A program made the position numbers and the translations under genes. Under the pieces are notes generated by a model. It had not been told where the DNA came from, ran no database searches, and saw only the letters and a program-made list of their open reading frames with translations. Below are positions 6,488 to 10,535 of a DNA stretch of 10,535 nucleotides, in pieces. Position 1 is the stretch's first letter. Each line of letters opens with the position of its first letter. The stretch is from Nocardioidaceae bacterium (GTDB lineage: Bacteria; Actinomycetota; Actinomycetes; Propionibacteriales; Nocardioidaceae): the NCBI GenBank assembly GCA_025965395.1, contig JAOPXA010000074.1, positions 1-10,535 of the forward strand, given 5' to 3'.

Positions 6488-7954
6488 CTAGACCACAACG
6501 GGCCTTGCGTGCGGTGGAATGGGAGCCGGCAAGTTCGTCGAACCCGTCAGGTATGCGTCGACGCCCGCCGCGCAGGCGCGCCCCTCGGCGAGTGCCCACA
6601 CGATCAGCGACTGCCCACGACCCGCGTCTCCGGCCACGAACACGCCCTCGACGCTCGACTCGTAGGTGCGCCCGCGCACGATGTTGCCACGTTCGTCGAG
6701 ATCGACACCCAACTGAGCGACAAGGCCGTCTTGCTCGGGTCCAGTGAAGCCCATAGCGAGCAGCACCAGCTGAGCAGGGATGTCGCGCCCTGAGCCGGCG
6801 ATCTCCTGGAACTTGCCGTTGACCATCTCCACCTCGACGACCCGCAGAGCGGAGACGTTGCCCTCGTCGTCACCAAGGAACTCCTCGGTGTTGATCGAGT
6901 AGACGCGGTCGCCGCCCTCTTCGTGGGCCGAGGAGACGCGGTAGATCATGGGATAGGTAGGCCATGGCTGCGTCTCGGGGCGCACTTCGCTTGGCTCGGG
7001 CATGATCTCGAGCTGGGTGATCGAGCGCGCTCCTTGGCGGATCGACGTACCCAAGCAGTCGGCACCCGTGTCACCGCCGCCGATGATGACGACGTCCTTG
7101 CCGGTCGCGAGAATCTGGTCCTCGACGGTCTCCCCTACTGCGATCCGGTTGGCTTGGGGAAGGAAGTCCATCGCCTGGTGGATGCCACCGAACTGGCGTC
7201 CGGGGATGGGCAGGTCGCGGCGCACGGTCGAGCCGATGGCTAGGACGACGGCGTCGTAGCGGTCCCGAAGCTGCGAGCCCGTCAACGTCTCCCCTACCCG
7301 GATGCCGGTGCGGAAGACCGTGCCTTCGCGCTGCATCTGGTCGAGGCGACGATCGACCTGCACCTTCTCCATCTTGAACTCGGGGATGCCATAGCGCAGG
7401 AGGCCCCCGGCCTTGTCATCACGCTCATAGACAGCGACCGTATGACCGGCACGCGTCAACTGCTGCGCGACCGCGAGGCCGGCGGGGCCGGAACCGATGA
7501 CGGCCACGGTCTTGCCGGTGAGCCACTCGGGCGGCTCGGGCTTGACGTTGTTCAAGTCCCAAGCCTTGTCGATGATCGAGACCTCGACGTTCTTGATCGT
7601 GACCGCGTCGCGGTTGATGCCCACGACGCACGCGGTCTCGCACGGCGCGGGGCACAACCGACCGGTGAACTCGGGGAAGTTGTTGGTCGCGTGCAACCGC
7701 TCGATCGCTTCGTCCCAGTCGTCACGCCACACCAGGTCGTTCCACTCCGGTATGAGATTGCCAAGCGGACAACCGCTGTGGCAGAAGGGGATCCCGCAAT
7801 CCATGCAGCGTCCGGCCTGCTGACTGATGATGGGGAGCAGCGCCTTGCCTGCACCACCGGGGTAGACCTCGTTCCAGTCGCGGATGCGTTCCTCGACCGG
7901 CCGGCGCACCGCCACCTCGCGGGGCGTCGTGATAAATCCTCTTGGGTCAGCCAC
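6488..7954 (-). CDS. gltD: Glutamate synthase (NADPH) small subunit
   Basis: This is the flavoprotein subunit of glutamate synthase. It passes electrons from NADPH through FAD and 4Fe-4S clusters to the large subunit, which makes glutamate from glutamine and 2-oxoglutarate. The 488 residues show cluster cysteines Cys50, 53, 58, 62 ([14 protein letters not shown]) and Cys101, 105, 109 (CPAPCETAC). They also show the FAD-binding GSGPAG (154-159) with [13 protein letters not shown], an NADPH-binding [11 protein letters not shown] near 288-298, and a C-terminal [18 protein letters not shown]. The start is taken as GTG at 7954 because GGAGG lies 9 bases upstream. A TTG three codons earlier (7963) touches that ribosome binding site and is unlikely. 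The start overlaps the end of gltB by 8 bases, indicating a coupled gltBD operon. Confidence 0.96.
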   Translation of the reverse strand: MADPRGFITTPREVAVRRPVEERIRDWNEVYPGGAGKALLPIISQQAGRCMDCGIPFCHSGCPLGNLIPEWNDLVWRDDWDEAIERLHATNNFPEFTGRLCPAPCETACVVGINRDAVTIKNVEVSIIDKAWDLNNVKPEPPEWLTGKTVAVIGSGPAGLAVAQQLTRAGHTVAVYERDDKAGGLLRYGIPEFKMEKVQVDRRLDQMQREGTVFRTGIRVGETLTGSQLRDRYDAVVLAIGSTVRRDLPIPGRQFGGIHQAMDFLPQANRIAVGETVEDQILATGKDVVIIGGGDTGADCLGTSIRQGARSITQLEIMPEPSEVRPETQPWPTYPMIYRVSSAHEEGGDRVYSINTEEFLGDDEGNVSALRVVEVEMVNGKFQEIAGSGRDIPAQLVLLAMGFTGPEQDGLVAQLGVDLDERGNIVRGRTYESSVEGVFVAGDAGRGQSLIVWALAEGRACAAGVDAYLTGSTNLPAPIPPHARPVVV

Positions 7955-10535
7955 GGGCTGCAACCTCCATCATCGCTGCAGTAGTTTCTTCGTCGCTGAG
8001 TCCTGCAGCTTCAGCAGCAGCACGTGCCTCGAGCACGAGTCGGTAGTTGACGGGCATGATCTCACTGAATCGAGTCACCGAGGTTGACCAATTCTTGAGC
8101 AGTTGTTGAGCCACCTTGGATTCGGTCTCCTCGTAGTGCTTGGTGACGAGAGCACGCAGTTCCTCGGAGGTCTCGGCAGGCACGGGCCGGACCTCGACCA
8201 TGTCGCCGTTGACGAGATTGTCGTCAAGATCGAGGATGTACGCCGAACCGCCGCTCATACCGGCGGCGATGTTGCGACCCGTCGGACCGAGGACGACGAC
8301 GCGGCCACCCGTCATGTACTCGAGAGCGTGGTCGCCCACACCCTCCACGACGGCGCTGGCGCCCGAGTTGCGGACGCAGAAGCGCTCGCCCACCTTGCCC
8401 CGCAAGAAGATCTCGCCTCCGGTAGCGCCATAGCCAATGACGTTGCCGGCGATGATCTGCGCCTCAGCCGTAAAGGTGGCGTTGCGCGGAGGTCGCACGA
8501 TGATGCGCCCACCCGACAGGCCTTTGCCGACATAGTCGTTGCCGTCACCCTCGAGACGTAGCGTGATGCCCTTGGGCACGAAAGCGCCGAATGACTGGCC
8601 GGCGGCACCGAGGAACGTGATATCGATCGTGTTCTCGGGCAGACCTTCGCCGCGGAAGCGTTTGGTGACCTCGTTTCCGAGCATCGTGCCGACCGTGCGG
8701 TTGACGTTGCGGATCGAGACCTGCGCGCGCACCGGCTCCGACCGCTCGAGCGCATCTGCGCTCAAGGCGATGAGCTCGTTGTCGAGAGCCTTCGCCAGCC
8801 CGTGATCCTGCGTCGTGGTGTTGTGCAGCGAAGCGCCTTCAGGGAGCTCAGGCACGTAGAGGATCGGCGACAGGTCGAGACCGTCAGCTTTCCAGTGGTC
8901 GACCGCCTTGCGGATATCGATGACCTCGGCGTGACCCACAGCCTCGAGCAGCGTGCGGAACCCGAGCGCCGCCAAGTGCTCGCGCACCTCTTCGGCGATG
9001 AACTGGAAGAAGTTGACGATGAACTCGGGCTTGCCCGAGAACTTCTCGCGCAGCATCTTGTTCTGTGTCGCGACTCCCACGGGGCAGGTGTCAAGGTGGC
9101 AGACGCGCATCATGATGCACCCGCTGACAACCAACGGCGCGGTCGCGAAACCGAACTCCTCGGCGCCCAGCAACGCGGCGATGATGACGTCACGACCGGT
9201 CTTGAGCTGACCGTCGCACTGGACGACGATGCGGTCGCGCAGCCCATTGATGAGCAACGTCTGCTGGGTCTCGGCGAGCCCGAGCTCCCAAGGTCCGCCC
9301 GCGTGCTTGAGCGACGTCAGTGGGGATGCCCCAGTTCCGCCATCGTGGCCGGAGATGAGCACCACGTCGGCGTGCGCCTTCGAGACTCCAGCGGCAACCG
9401 TGCCGACGCCGACCTCGGAGACGAGCTTGACGTGGACGCGCGCCGCCGGGTTGGCGTTCTTGAGGTCGTGGATCAGCTGCTTGAGATCCTCGATCGAGTA
9501 GATGTCGTGGTGCGGCGGCGGTGAGATGAGACCGACACCTGGCGTCGAGTGACGTGTCTTGGCCACCCAGGGGTAGACCTTGGGTCCGGGCAGCTGGCCA
9601 CCTTCACCAGGCTTGGCACCTTGAGCCATCTTGATCTGGATGTCGTCGGAGTTGGTGAGGTATTCCGACGTCACGCCGAAACGCCCCGATGCAACCTGCT
9701 TGATGGAGCTGCGGCGCGCGGGATCGTAGAGCCGTTCGGCATCTTCACCACCCTCGCCGGTGTTGGACTTCCCACCGATCTGGTTCATCGCAATGGCGAG
9801 GGTCTCGTGAGCCTCCTGGCTGATCGAGCCGTACGACATCGCGCCCGTGGAGAAGCGCTTGACGATCTCCTCGACCGACTCGACCTCGTCGATGCTGATC
9901 GGCGGACGCAAGCCGTCCTTGAAGCCGAACAGGCCACGCAGCGTCATGAGCCGCTCCGACTGGTCGTCGACGCGCGCCGTGTACTGCTTGAAGATGTCGT
10001 AGCGACCCGAACGGGTCGAGTGCTGGAGGCGGAACACCGTCTCGGGATCGAAGAGGTGCTCGGCCCCGTCACGACGCCATTGGTACTCGCCACCGATCTC
10101 GAGGTGCCGGCGATCGGCGGAGATCCCGCTCGTCGGGTATGCCTTGGCGTGACGCTGCGCGACCTCTTGGGCGATCACGTCGAGGCCGATGCCGCCGAGC
10201 TTGGAGGACGTGCCCGTGAAGTAACGGTCGACGACCTCGTGCGAGAGGCCAATAGCCTCGAAAATCTGCGCGCCGGTGTAGGACGACACGGTCGAGACAC
10301 CGATCTTGCTCATGACCTTGAGGACGCCCTTGCCGAGCCCGTAGGTCAGGTTGCGGACTGCCTTGACCGGGTCGACGCCGCTGACGAGCACGCCGGTGCG
10401 GGCGAGATCCTCGGCGGTCTCAAGCGCAAGGTAGGGGTTGACGCCCGTCGCTCCGTAGCCGATCAAGAGGGCCACGTGATGCACTTCGCGCACGTCGCCG
10501 GCCTCGACGAGGAGACCCGCCTGGGTCCGCAGCTT
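7947..10535 (-). CDS. gltB: Glutamate synthase large subunit (C-terminal 862 residues; N-terminus beyond window)
   Basis: This is the synthase subunit: glutamine-derived ammonia is channelled to 2-oxoglutarate at an FMN / 3Fe-4S centre. The window holds the end of the central domain ([14 protein letters not shown]), the FMN-binding synthase domain and the C-terminal beta-helix domain. The synthase domain shows [29 protein letters not shown] and [13 protein letters not shown]. The three 3Fe-4S cysteines are in [15 protein letters not shown] (C-x5-C-x4-C; codons near 9119, 9101 and 9086). The C-terminal domain has [19 protein letters not shown] and [11 protein letters not shown] repeats. The N-terminal glutamine amidotransferase domain lies outside. 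The frame is open to base 10535 with family-like sequence ([20 protein letters not shown]), so this is truncation by the window edge. The family is usually about 1,500 residues, so roughly 40% is missing. The stop (7947-7949) lies inside the first codons of gltD. Confidence 0.97.
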   Translation of the reverse strand, partial: KLRTQAGLLVEAGDVREVHHVALLIGYGATGVNPYLALETAEDLARTGVLVSGVDPVKAVRNLTYGLGKGVLKVMSKIGVSTVSSYTGAQIFEAIGLSHEVVDRYFTGTSSKLGGIGLDVIAQEVAQRHAKAYPTSGISADRRHLEIGGEYQWRRDGAEHLFDPETVFRLQHSTRSGRYDIFKQYTARVDDQSERLMTLRGLFGFKDGLRPPISIDEVESVEEIVKRFSTGAMSYGSISQEAHETLAIAMNQIGGKSNTGEGGEDAERLYDPARRSSIKQVASGRFGVTSEYLTNSDDIQIKMAQGAKPGEGGQLPGPKVYPWVAKTRHSTPGVGLISPPPHHDIYSIEDLKQLIHDLKNANPAARVHVKLVSEVGVGTVAAGVSKAHADVVLISGHDGGTGASPLTSLKHAGGPWELGLAETQQTLLINGLRDRIVVQCDGQLKTGRDVIIAALLGAEEFGFATAPLVVSGCIMMRVCHLDTCPVGVATQNKMLREKFSGKPEFIVNFFQFIAEEVREHLAALGFRTLLEAVGHAEVIDIRKAVDHWKADGLDLSPILYVPELPEGASLHNTTTQDHGLAKALDNELIALSADALERSEPVRAQVSIRNVNRTVGTMLGNEVTKRFRGEGLPENTIDITFLGAAGQSFGAFVPKGITLRLEGDGNDYVGKGLSGGRIIVRPPRNATFTAEAQIIAGNVIGYGATGGEIFLRGKVGERFCVRNSGASAVVEGVGDHALEYMTGGRVVVLGPTGRNIAAGMSGGSAYILDLDDNLVNGDMVEVRPVPAETSEELRALVTKHYEETESKVAQQLLKNWSTSVTRFSEIMPVNYRLVLEARAAAEAAGLSDEETTAAMMEVAARG
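7964..7968 (-). promoter_or_regulatory. Shine-Dalgarno of gltD inside the gltB coding end
   Basis: GGAGG on the minus strand, 9 bases before GTG 7954 and inside the last codons of gltB, decides the GTG start of gltD. Confidence 0.75.

Noticed and set aside
5255..6793. 512-codon open frame on the plus strand opposite pyk and gltD
   Set aside because: It spans two real genes and their intergenic gap. It is His/Arg/Asp-rich without recognisable motifs, typical of a codon-bias shadow.

Overview
The window is a chromosomal segment from a GC-rich actinobacterium. Three things point this way: an ANTAR response regulator of the PdtaR type, actinobacterial-style LivG/LivF/LivJ proteins, and promoter -10 elements placed so that transcripts would be leaderless. 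The layout reminds me of Nocardioides-like genomes, but that placement is an inference and no marker gene fixes it. Most of the window is ordinary housekeeping sequence.

Left part (1-1638, + strand): the ends of a branched-chain amino acid / amide ABC transporter operon. It holds livG (5' end cut by the window edge) and livF, overlapping by ATGA. The solute-binding lipoprotein that probably serves this transporter, livJ, lies at 2795-4057 on the opposite strand, pointing toward livF, and ends in a clear intrinsic terminator (2735-2772).

Between livF and livJ is the one unusual part, about 1.08 kb (1648-2725). A single gene on the minus strand encodes an AbiEi-antitoxin-like / DUF559-type protein with a Vsr-like nuclease fold signature. 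It is bracketed by two short arrays of a 21-bp-period repeat, GCGAGTC(G/A)C(C/T/G)TACGG. The arrays are in inverted orientation, and the outermost 13 bp are perfect inverted copies (GCTCGCGAGTCGC). The left array abuts the gene's stop codon. This is the architecture of a small mobile or REP-like unit with no recognisable transposase.

Middle part (4189-4936): pdtaR (minus), with a probable leaderless GTG start, diverges from a tRNA-Leu(CAA) gene (plus).

Right part (4973-10535, minus strand): pyruvate kinase (pyk) lies downstream of gltD and gltB, the small and large subunits of NADPH glutamate synthase. gltB is cut by the right window edge and overlaps gltD by 8 bases. Together the genes cover amino-acid uptake, ammonium/glutamine assimilation and the last step of glycolysis, with one RNA-binding regulator of the two-component type. 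No stretch longer than 300 bases lacks a gene.
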